Of a DNA stretch of 5,527 bases, positions 1 to 5,399 are shown piece after piece. Every line of letters starts with the position of its first letter. The stretch's first letter is position 1. The notes under the pieces were generated by a model, which ran no database searches, was not told where the DNA came from, and worked only from the letters and a program-made list of their open reading frames with translations. Origin of the DNA: Pseudomonadota bacterium (GTDB taxonomy: Bacteria; Desulfobacterota; Syntrophia; Syntrophales; JADFWA01); assembly GCA_030610915.1 (NCBI GenBank), contig JAUWQS010000134.1, positions 1 through 5,527 on the forward strand. The letters are read 5' to 3'. Made by a program: the position numbers and the translations under genes.

Positions 1-134
1 TTCTCGCCGCCCAGAAACAGCCCGAGGATTACAGCGAGTTGACCGTGCGTGTGGCTGGTTACAGCGCAGCGTTTACAGGTCTTAACAAAAAGACGCAGGA
101 TACGATCATGGCCCGCACGATCCAGGAGATTTAG
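1..134 (+). CDS. Glycyl radical enzyme, C-terminal fragment (pyruvate formate-lyase-like family)
   Basis: Only the last 43 codons are in the window, read from base 3 to the TAG at 132-134. They carry the glycyl radical signature [11 protein letters not shown], with the radical-bearing glycine codon at 57-59, followed by the usual tail with a QD-x-I-x-x-RT pattern. Enzymes of this family store a radical on this glycine and use it, through an active-site cysteine, for anaerobic C-C, C-O or C-N chemistry in the cytoplasm. The substrate is set by the missing N-terminal part, so the subfamily cannot be named. The nearby activase supports the call, and the AAA+/VWA pair recalls clusters for fumarate-adding enzymes such as benzylsuccinate synthase, but that is inference. 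The gene runs off the left edge of the window and ends just before a strong terminator. Confidence 0.93.
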   Translation, partial: LAAQKQPEDYSELTVRVAGYSAAFTGLNKKTQDTIMARTIQEI

Positions 135-192
135 CTTACATGCGTGAGGCGGATCTCAAATCTGTCTTCATGTGAACGTTAATTTTATGTGG

Positions 193-228
193 CCTGCCTC
201 CAGGATGTTAGTTTGGGGGCAGGTTTTT
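193..228 (+). terminator. Intrinsic terminator after the glycyl radical enzyme gene
   Basis: A nine-pair stem (193-201 with 215-223, one G-T wobble) with a 13-base loop is followed at once by five T's at 224-228. It lies 59 bases past the GRE stop and 26 bases before the next start codon. It should end or weaken transcription from the GRE gene into the downstream genes, giving the abundant enzyme a higher transcript level than its helpers. Confidence 0.75.
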
Positions 229-253
229 GCATATTTGAGAAGGAATTCTGAAT

Positions 254-631
254 ATGGCTGCTATACCGGACAGGGTGCTTGATGTATTGGCCGAACCCCG
301 GTCGGTAAAGATGGTGGGAACCGTTGATAACAGGGGTATGCCGAATGTGGTCATCATATCGACGGTATCGGTTCTGAATCCTGAAACGATCGCATTTGCC
401 GATATATGTCTTGGGAAGACCAGGAGAAATCTCCAGCAGAATGGGAATATTACCGTAGCGGTTATAGGAGGCGAAAAGGAGGCATACCAGATAGAGTGTC
501 GTTTTGTTCACTTTGAAGACAGAACACCTCTGTATGACCTCTGGCGCAATGCGGTCTGGAATAGAATGAAGATGGATATCAAAGGGGTGGCAGTTGCCGG
601 GGTGGTGAATGTTCGCAGGGCTGAGTTATGA
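254..631 (+). CDS. Small split-barrel protein, pyridoxamine-phosphate-oxidase-like, copy 1
   Basis: The 125-residue product has the layout of FMN-binding split-barrel proteins: an N-terminal helix (IPDRVLDVLAEP), a first strand with KMVGTVDN, a strand ending IAFAD, a KTRRNL-x3-N segment, and TVAVIGG. The start at 254 has AGGA at 241-244 nine bases upstream. It is clearly a paralogue of the next gene: both share IP-x2-VL, a KM-x-GTVDN block, IAFA and KT-x2-N, roughly 40 percent identical by hand over the first 70 residues. It stops soon after GVVNVRRAEL, whereas copy 2 runs about 13 residues further in the matching region, so this copy may have lost its last strand or been frameshifted. Family members bind FMN, F420 or haem; no substrate can be inferred. 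Its position between a GRE and its activase suggests a redox or accessory role, which is inference. Confidence 0.75.
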   Translation: MAAIPDRVLDVLAEPRSVKMVGTVDNRGMPNVVIISTVSVLNPETIAFADICLGKTRRNLQQNGNITVAVIGGEKEAYQIECRFVHFEDRTPLYDLWRNAVWNRMKMDIKGVAVAGVVNVRRAEL

Positions 632-656
632 GAATATTCAGATTTTCATGCTTCGT

Positions 657-692
657 TATGGCCGACAGGCCATAGAGATTTGTTTGTTTTTT
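657..692 (+). terminator. Probable intrinsic terminator after copy 1
   Basis: A perfect seven-pair stem (657-663 with 668-674) with a GACA loop lies 25 bases after the stop of the preceding gene. A T-rich tract broken by G's (679-692) begins four bases past the stem, so the hairpin and tract are slightly separated. It could end transcription of copy 1, leaving copy 2 to its own promoter or to readthrough. Confidence 0.5.
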
Positions 693-790
693 GGTAACTA
701 CTCAGCCACAGATTCACACAGATGAACGCAGATAGGTTTAAATACAAAAAAATCACGTGATGATTCGCGTAGATCGGTGGCTGAATAGTT
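693..790. repeat. Palindromic dispersed-type repeat, about 95 bases
   Basis: The outer arms at 696-709 and 777-790 are inverted copies, matching at 13 of 14 bases. Inside, short AGAT/CGC words recur in both orientations (CACAGAT on the left, GCGTAGATC on the right), giving a degenerate long hairpin. The first 13 bases (693-705, GGTAACTACTCAG) recur exactly at 5294-5306 in the same orientation, so this edge is shared by two repeat sites in one window. There is no reading frame of note. It looks like a small non-autonomous mobile or REP-like element occupying most of the gap between the two split-barrel genes. Confidence 0.65.
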
Positions 791-819
791 ATGTTTTTTG
801 AAAGAATTTGTGTTATAAT

Positions 820-1227
820 ATGAGAATGAGAGATTTGAAGATTCCTGAGGACGTTCTGGAAATACTGGAAAGCCCGTCAAGCATAAAAATGATTGGGACT
901 GTGGACAATGAAAAGAATGTCAATCTTGATTATGTGAATGCGGTGAAGGTTGTTGAGAAGAATATTATCGCATTTGCCTATTCCTGTCAGGAAAGTAAGA
1001 CCGTCGAGAATATCAAAAAAAACAGGCTGTTATCTCTGGCGGTCTATGAACCGGATATTATCGGTTTTCAATTGAAAGGGATGTTCAAAGAGATAGTGGA
1101 AAGCGGCGAACTTTTCGAGCGTTTTGCAGATGCTAATGGAGAGTCGAGGCAGGCAGGCGTGGTTCAGGTCAGGGTAACGGAGATATATGCCCTTACCATG
1201 GCTATCGCAGGTACGAGGGTAGCTTGA
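820..1227 (+). CDS. Small split-barrel protein, pyridoxamine-phosphate-oxidase-like, copy 2
   Basis: The product is about 135 residues and has the same fold outline as the upstream paralogue: IPEDVLEILESP, KMIGTVDN, IIAFAYSC, KTVENIKKN, LSLAVY, then IGFQLKG and a C-terminal strand (VVQVRVTEIYAL) that copy 1 lacks. Full length fits a single split-barrel domain. The start is uncertain: in-frame candidates are TTG at 808, ATG at 820 and ATG at 826, none with a good ribosome-binding site. Alignment to copy 1 favours 826 or 820; 820 is used here. The two copies differ much in the middle (PNVVIIS versus NLDYVNA) and at the C-terminus, so they may have separate roles or form a heterodimer, since split-barrel proteins are usually dimers. 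Cofactor and substrate are unknown; a role supporting the GRE is inferred from position only. Confidence 0.78.
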   Translation: MRMRDLKIPEDVLEILESPSSIKMIGTVDNEKNVNLDYVNAVKVVEKNIIAFAYSCQESKTVENIKKNRLLSLAVYEPDIIGFQLKGMFKEIVESGELFERFADANGESRQAGVVQVRVTEIYALTMAIAGTRVA

Positions 1228-1268
1228 GTATTGCAAAGAAGGAACAGAGGAACAAATGAGAATACTAA

Positions 1269-1345
1269 AATGCAAATACTAAATGGAGAAATGCAGGGTA
1301 TTTTTCCCATTTGCGTTTTTCATTTTAATATTAAATATTTGCATT
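1269..1345. repeat. AT-rich long imperfect palindrome
   Basis: The arms at 1269-1280 and 1334-1345 (both built on AATGCAAAT) pair at 11 of 12 positions. Inner segments carry AAATGGAGAAATGC against its approximate complement GCGTTTTTCATTTT, and the centre is GGG-TATTTTT-CCC (1296-1308). The whole forms one long interrupted hairpin about 77 bases long. It lies 41 bases after copy 2 and could act as a weak terminator in either direction. Its ATGCAAAT words are of a type seen in dispersed repeats of anaerobic bacteria (recollection, not checked). Confidence 0.6.
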
Positions 1346-1356
1346 AATAAGTTTGA

Positions 1357-1426
1357 TGTTGGACTTTCATTATCCAACAGGTAACATGTTGAAATTATTA
1401 ACCCGTATTGTTTTGTAGAATCTACA
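1357..1426 (+). promoter_or_regulatory. Cluster of small dyads upstream of the activase gene
   Basis: Three symmetrical elements precede the activase ribosome-binding site. TGTTGGA/TCCAACA (1357-1363 with 1373-1379) is a perfect seven-base dyad. AACATGTT (1384-1391) is a perfect palindrome that adds a third TGTTG half-site at 1388. TGTAGA-A-TCTACA (1414-1426) is a perfect 13-base palindrome. A poor promoter match (TTGGAC at 1359, 17 bases, TAACAT at 1382) overlaps the first dyad. This may be a regulated promoter with operator sites, or only structured leader RNA; no regulator family can be assigned. Confidence 0.3.
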
Positions 1427-1453
1427 GGTAAGTTGATAGAGGAGATGGAAAAG

Positions 1454-2395
1454 ATGGCAGAAAAGTGTCTTGTTGCAAAGATCCAGAGGTGGGCCATAAA
1501 TGACGGTCCCGGTATAAGAACCCTTGTACTCCTTATGGGATGCAACATGAAGTGCTTCTGGTGTCATAATCCTGAAACCATAAGTGGAAAAAACGCCATT
1601 TATTGGAAGAAGATGCTGTGTGTGCAGTGTGGTCTTTGTGTTGGAAGCTGTCCGAAAGGGGCTATCTATCCTCCGATACCCGTGGAGGAGGCGCGAGAGG
1701 AGGGCAGCGTCTACCATAAGATTGACAGGACATTGTGTGATAATTGCATGAAGTGTGTCGATGCCTGTATGTATGGCGCCCTCGAAACGGTGGGAAAGCC
1801 GATGACAGTTGATGAGGTTCTGGACGAGGTTATCAGGGACGAGCCATTTTATAAGACTTCCGGAGGCGGAATGACTGTAGGAGGCGGAGAACCGACTGTG
1901 CATCCTGAATTCCTCGTTGAGCTTCTCAAAAAGGGAAAAGCGATGGGGCTCCACAACTGTCTCGACACCAATGGAATTGCCTCATGGAAGGTTTATGAGA
2001 AGACGCTTCCCTTTGTGGATATATATCTTGTTGATATCAAGAACATGGATAGTGAAATACATGCTGAAGGCACCGGAGTTGGAAACGAGAAATTACTGGA
2101 GAATATAAGAAAACTTTCAGAGGCCGGCGCCTCAATACATGTTCGGGTTCCTGTGATCTATGATTTTAACGATTTTGACGAGAATTTCGAGAAGATGGGA
2201 GAATTTTTGAAAGGCCTGCCTAATCCTGTTGAATGTGTAGATCTCCTGCCGTTCCATAACTGGTGTCAGGATAAATACGGCTGGTTGGGAATTGACTGGC
2301 CTTTGGAAGATGAGGAGGCAATGGATCCCATGGAGGTAGAAGATTTCCAGAAGATATTAGAATCTTATGGAATTAACTGTACTATTGGAGGATAA
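1454..2395 (+). CDS. Glycyl radical enzyme activase (radical SAM, two ferredoxin clusters)
   Basis: This enzyme would cleave S-adenosylmethionine to form the 5'-deoxyadenosyl radical that takes a hydrogen from the GRE glycine. Counting from the ATG at 1454 (313 residues), it has the activase hallmark NDGPGIRT, then the radical-SAM cluster C30-x3-C34-x2-C37 followed by HNPE. An inserted ferredoxin domain follows, with C56-x2-C59-x2-C62-x3-C66 and C95-x2-C98-x2-C101-x3-C105, enough for two extra [4Fe-4S] clusters. The SAM-contacting glycine motif is GGGMTVGGGEP near residues 137-147, and the protein ends in the family-typical GINCTIGG. The insert groups it with activases of non-PFL glycyl radical enzymes such as BssD-type ones, since PflA lacks it. 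GAGGAG at 1439-1444 is nine bases before ATG 1454; an in-frame TTG at 1433 would add seven residues but has no such site. Its partner is presumably the enzyme ending at 134. Confidence 0.95.
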   Translation: MAEKCLVAKIQRWAINDGPGIRTLVLLMGCNMKCFWCHNPETISGKNAIYWKKMLCVQCGLCVGSCPKGAIYPPIPVEEAREEGSVYHKIDRTLCDNCMKCVDACMYGALETVGKPMTVDEVLDEVIRDEPFYKTSGGGMTVGGGEPTVHPEFLVELLKKGKAMGLHNCLDTNGIASWKVYEKTLPFVDIYLVDIKNMDSEIHAEGTGVGNEKLLENIRKLSEAGASIHVRVPVIYDFNDFDENFEKMGEFLKGLPNPVECVDLLPFHNWCQDKYGWLGIDWPLEDEEAMDPMEVEDFQKILESYGINCTIGG

Positions 2396-2410
2396 ATTAT
2401 GCGCAATTTC

Positions 2411-2462
2411 GTCATTCCTGTGAAGCTTGTTCTCGACTCCGATCGGGGAACGGGAATACAGT
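2411..2462. repeat. REP-like palindrome directly behind the activase gene
   Basis: ATTCCTGT at 2414-2421 pairs with ACGGGAAT at 2450-2457 (eight pairs, one wobble). Inside, TTCTCGA pairs with TCGGGGAA with one bulge. The wording (GTCATTCCTGTGAAG...GGGAATACAG) follows the common 'CGTCATTCCCG...CGGGAAT-CAG' type of dispersed bacterial repeat, whose translation VIPVK...TGIQ often appears as false small proteins. Confidence 0.6.
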
Positions 2463-2534
2463 CTTTTCACGTGCTTAGTGACTCCGTCGGGCGAGACGCC
2501 CAACCTACTGTGGGAGAAGATATCCGACCCACCG

Positions 2535-2591
2535 CACAGAGCAGGACAGGCATCCCGCATCACACAGAGCAGGACAGGCGTTCCGCCTGTC
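2535..2591. repeat. Two-copy tandem repeat ending in a strong hairpin
   Basis: Two 24-base units (2535-2558 and 2563-2586; both begin CACAGAGCAGGACAGGC) differ at two positions with a period of 28. The second unit runs into a perfect eight-pair hairpin, GACAGGCG-TTC-CGCCTGTC (2573-2591). It is not followed by T's on the plus strand, so it is a REP-type repeat rather than a terminator. Confidence 0.65.
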
Positions 2592-2644
2592 TATAAAAAT
2601 GAATGCAACCTGTGTGCATTACAATCAAATTACTTCCCGTTACA

Positions 2645-2661
2645 ATGCCGTAAAACGGCAT
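2645..2661. repeat. Short perfect hairpin before the AAA+ gene
   Basis: ATGCCGT-AAA-ACGGCAT forms a seven-pair stem with a three-base loop, 45 bases upstream of the AAA+ start. It sits in a longer repeat-like stretch (about 2640-2690) with GGCGGAGCTTTTTACGAG, a wording I associate with dispersed repeats of sulfate reducers; that link is recollection only. Confidence 0.45.
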
Positions 2662-2706
2662 GGCGGAGCTTTTTACGAGTTCATCAAGATTGGAGTGTGA
2701 GATAAA

Positions 2707-3561
2707 ATGAAAAACAGTGATATTGTGTTGTCAGAAGTCCTTGTGCCTGAAAAGGACACTTACTATTATTTACAGAAGGAGATTTCAAGCAATCTGGAGC
2801 GGTTTCATACGCTTTCTCAGGAAGCGCCGGTCAATCTACTGATTGTGGGCAAGCAGGGGTGCGGGAAATCAACGCTGGTAAGACAGTTTGCCGCACGACA
2901 TAACCGCCCTCTTGCGACCTTTCAGGTCGGCATACTTTCTGAGCCGGGGCAGCTTTTTGGAGAGCTCAGGCTAAAAGATGGCGAGACTTATTATCAGCAG
3001 TTCCTGTTCCCTCAGGCTATTGCCACTAAAAATTGTGTGATCCATCTGGAGGAGATCAACCGTCCGGAACATCCGAAGGCATTGAATATGCTCTTCTCCA
3101 TCTTGGGCGATGATCGCCAGGCATGGCTGGATGAGCTTGGACTGGTAAAGGTGGCCGACGGTGTTGTCTTTGCGGCAACTCTGAATGAGGGTGAGGAATT
3201 TACAGGCACCGAGATGCTCGATGCTGCGCTCAGGGACAGGTTCTATGTTATATCTATGGATTACCTGCCGCTAAATGTCGAAAAGGAGGTTTTGAAACTT
3301 AAAACCGGTGTAAAGGAAGAGGATGCGCAAAAGATCACTACGATTTTGAATAATTTGCGATATAACGCAAAGATGCCCATCCCTGTCTCCACAAGGCACA
3401 GCCTGATGATAGCCAGATTGGTAAAAGCCGGCGCCAGTATCAGGGAGGCATTGATCTTCAGCCTTCAGATGAGCAAAGATGCCCTTGAAGCCATTCTTCT
3501 CGCCGTGCAGGTAGATATGGGGGAAAAAGAGGTGACCGAAGATGCCTACGAGTTATATTGA
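2707..3561 (+). CDS. MoxR-type AAA+ ATPase, probable enzyme-remodelling chaperone
   Basis: This 284-residue protein is one AAA+ module and little else, the normal size for NorQ, CbbQ and BssE/TutH-like MoxR proteins. Walker A is GKQGCGKST (residues 48-56). Walker B is VIHLEEINRP (111-120), where the usual aspartate before the catalytic glutamate is itself glutamate. Sensor 1 is N160 in AATLNEG, the arginine finger region is LRDRF (175-179), and sensor 2 is R230 in STRH. GGAG at 2692-2695 lies 11 bases before the start. The stop overlaps the start of the VWA gene by 20 bases, so the two are very likely translationally coupled and act together. MoxR proteins form hexameric rings and use ATP to mature or reactivate a client enzyme with a VWA partner. 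The client here is most simply the upstream GRE or its activase, by analogy with bssE/tutH in benzylsuccinate synthase operons; that is inference. Confidence 0.9.
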   Translation: MKNSDIVLSEVLVPEKDTYYYLQKEISSNLERFHTLSQEAPVNLLIVGKQGCGKSTLVRQFAARHNRPLATFQVGILSEPGQLFGELRLKDGETYYQQFLFPQAIATKNCVIHLEEINRPEHPKALNMLFSILGDDRQAWLDELGLVKVADGVVFAATLNEGEEFTGTEMLDAALRDRFYVISMDYLPLNVEKEVLKLKTGVKEEDAQKITTILNNLRYNAKMPIPVSTRHSLMIARLVKAGASIREALIFSLQMSKDALEAILLAVQVDMGEKEVTEDAYELY

Positions 3562-5254
3562 TCGGTTGAACATATATTGTCAGAAGCACCCACCGAGCAT
3601 ATGGTCAAGACCGAGCTGGTATTTCAAGGGATATTCAAATTACTGGCGTGTTACTCAGGCCAATTCCGAAGTTGCCGAGCTTGCCGGGGTATTAAGGTCA
3701 TTGAGCAGGGTTATTGGACGCGTGGGCATGAATGTTGGGCGGGTGATCTGGGCAGGCCAGTTTTCGCCTGAGATTGATGAACAATCGCTGGTGTTGCCAC
3801 TCGAGTTTATATTAGATGACTATCCTCTGCCGCAGGGTAAGATGGATGTGCTGGTTGGCGTGGTTGTTCATGAGGCTCTCCGTCAGTGCGAGTGGAGCGA
3901 GAGTGTATGGAAAGAAATGATCACAAAGAGGCCTGAACTCAATGAGCGATCAAATTTTATAAGAAAAGACGCCCTGTGGAAGTTTTTCTCTGCTGGAGAG
4001 AACATCTATCTGGACAAAAAAGTAAAGGAGAGTCCCCTTGGCGATTATGTGAGTAAAGCGCGGAAGGTGTTGATTGAGGGTTTGTCGCGTGATCCATCAC
4101 GTAATCCCACCCCGTTGAATCTATTCAATTTGTGGGAGCAGACGATCCTCGATGATGTCTCCTTTCCAAATCTCAATCCTCTTTATGCGAAACCCCTTAA
4201 TGAGCTGCAGGAAAGAACGGCTGATCTTGATTTGATTGCCGAAGACGGACGACAGTCAGTCATCGGGCGATGTCGCAGCAGAGTCGATGTTTTTCTAAAT
4301 ATGTGGGGTGAGATCGAACCTCATTTTCAGGGATGGGATTTGGATCCCGTAACGTACTTTGAAAAGGGCGCTGCGCCGCGAGAGATCAAGAAAAAGAAGA
4401 GACGGAAGAAAGATCAGGTAAAAAAGAGCCAAATTATAAACGAGGAAACGTGGGAAGATATCAACGTAGAGCTCGCCCGGGGAAGTAAGGATCTGACTCC
4501 CCTGATTAAGAAGATATGCAACAATGACAAGAAGGTTATGAGAACAACTATAACAAACTTTACGGCTCAGGCAAACGCCGCCACCGATCGACATCTGGTA
4601 GTGCGATTGAAAAATGTATTTCAGTATTATGCTGAAAGGGTCAAAAAAACTAACCGCGGGCTTGATAGCGGCAAAATAGACAGAAGGAAATTATACCGTG
4701 CGCTGATCGACGGGAGATGTTTCAAGATAGAGCAGATGATAGCAGAGTTCTCATGGAATTTCACCGTGGTAATTGATGCCTCTATGTCGATGGCGGGGTT
4801 CAAGTGGCGCATTGTTGAAAATACCATGAACGCTCTCCACAAGGCGCTTCAGGGTTATCAGAACAGGTTGAGTATATTCGGCTACTTTGAGTGGGATGGT
4901 GTGTGCATCGTTTCCGAACTGCTGAGGAAGGATGTTCTTTATTCTATAGCTCCAACAGGCCGAACGCCTTCAGGCCAGGCAATCCTTGCTGCGGCATTGC
5001 TGATGCCGAGAGAGACAAAGAAAAGAAAATTTATACTCCACATTACGGATGGGGAGTCAAATTCGGGTGTAGATGTCCGATATGCGCTGGATTATTGCAA
5101 ACAGGAAAATATCGACATGGTAACCCTTGGTTGTGGTTATAAAGATAAAGACATCCTTATAGAACAATATGGCAAACGCCTCCAGTTCCTTGATACAATT
5201 GAAGAATTACCGAAAGCCGTGGAAAACTTGTTCCAGCGTATACTGAAGTATTAG
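3542..5254 (+). CDS. VWA-domain protein with intact MIDAS, partner of the AAA+ ATPase
   Basis: This 570-residue cytoplasmic protein has no signal peptide or membrane segment. Its C-terminal third is a von Willebrand A domain with a complete metal-ion-dependent adhesion site: D412-x-S414-x-S416 (VIDASMSMAG), T475 in GRTPSGQA, and D503 in HITDGESNSG. The N-terminal half is a separate domain holding VVVHEALRQC at 107-116, which resembles the HExxH segment of some NorD/CobT-like VWA proteins but lacks the second histidine. A very basic linker (KKKKRRKK, from residue 283) lies between the two. The start at 3542 has GAGGTG at 3529-3534, seven bases upstream, inside the end of the AAA+ gene, and the overlap indicates coupling. 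In CbbO and NorD such proteins act as adaptors that dock the AAA+ ring on its client through the MIDAS metal. At 570 residues it is somewhat shorter than I recall for those proteins. Confidence 0.88.
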   Translation: MPTSYIDRLNIYCQKHPPSIWSRPSWYFKGYSNYWRVTQANSEVAELAGVLRSLSRVIGRVGMNVGRVIWAGQFSPEIDEQSLVLPLEFILDDYPLPQGKMDVLVGVVVHEALRQCEWSESVWKEMITKRPELNERSNFIRKDALWKFFSAGENIYLDKKVKESPLGDYVSKARKVLIEGLSRDPSRNPTPLNLFNLWEQTILDDVSFPNLNPLYAKPLNELQERTADLDLIAEDGRQSVIGRCRSRVDVFLNMWGEIEPHFQGWDLDPVTYFEKGAAPREIKKKKRRKKDQVKKSQIINEETWEDINVELARGSKDLTPLIKKICNNDKKVMRTTITNFTAQANAATDRHLVVRLKNVFQYYAERVKKTNRGLDSGKIDRRKLYRALIDGRCFKIEQMIAEFSWNFTVVIDASMSMAGFKWRIVENTMNALHKALQGYQNRLSIFGYFEWDGVCIVSELLRKDVLYSIAPTGRTPSGQAILAAALLMPRETKKRKFILHITDGESNSGVDVRYALDYCKQENIDMVTLGCGYKDKDILIEQYGKRLQFLDTIEELPKAVENLFQRILKY

Positions 5255-5399
5255 ACTGAACGGAACAGACCTCTCCTTCCTACCTTACCAAGAGGTAACT
5301 ACTCAGGTATCAGTTCAATAAATAGGGGCAAGTCCAGACACGCAGCCGCCTCCATCTTCAGGAAGCGGGATTGGGGCGTAGAGGTTATGCCTGAGGCAT
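5255..5399. other. Intergenic tail after the VWA gene
   Basis: No gene and no T-run terminator are seen. The stretch contains an inverted pair ACCTCT/AGAGGT (5269-5274 with 5291-5296), a second exact copy of the 13-base word GGTAACTACTCAG (5294-5306) that also starts the repeat at 693, and a small perfect palindrome TATGCC-TGA-GGCATA (5386-5400) running into the REP cluster. Confidence 0.5.

Larger units (their letters stand above)
2396..2706. other. Gene-free gap made of repeat modules
   Basis: No credible gene is seen in these 311 bases. The gap holds, in order, a REP-like hairpin (2411-2462), a small perfect hairpin GGGCG-AGA-CGCCC (2489-2501), a two-copy tandem repeat whose second copy closes into a strong hairpin (2535-2591), and a hairpin (2645-2661). 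Open frames across it (2399-2596 and 2427-2705) are translations of these repeats. No promoter or terminator with a T-run is evident, so the downstream pair could be transcribed from here or by readthrough from the activase gene. Confidence 0.7.

Noticed and set aside
216..230. Sigma-54-like GG-N10-GC with TTTTTGC before copy 1
   Set aside because: The -24 half does not match TGGCAC, and the bases are fully explained by the terminator stem and T-run.
811..819. Perfect extended -10 box (TGTTATAAT) immediately before copy 2
   Set aside because: There is no matching -35 at a normal distance, and a start about seven bases downstream would give a leaderless message at ATG 826. It is possible but too weak to list as a promoter.
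1370..1954. 194-codon minus-strand frame opposite the activase
   Set aside because: It is antisense to an unmistakable activase with all its cysteine motifs, and it shows no domain features of its own.
2399..2596. Open frame with a good GGAGG site just after the activase stop (65 codons)
   Set aside because: Its first third translates the common REP-like repeat (VIPVK...TGIQ) and the rest translates the tandem hairpin repeat. The GGAGG is simply the Gly-Gly codons ending the activase.
2427..2705. 92-codon frame ending just before the AAA+ start
   Set aside because: It lies wholly within repeat modules, has no ribosome-binding site, and its product resembles no protein family.
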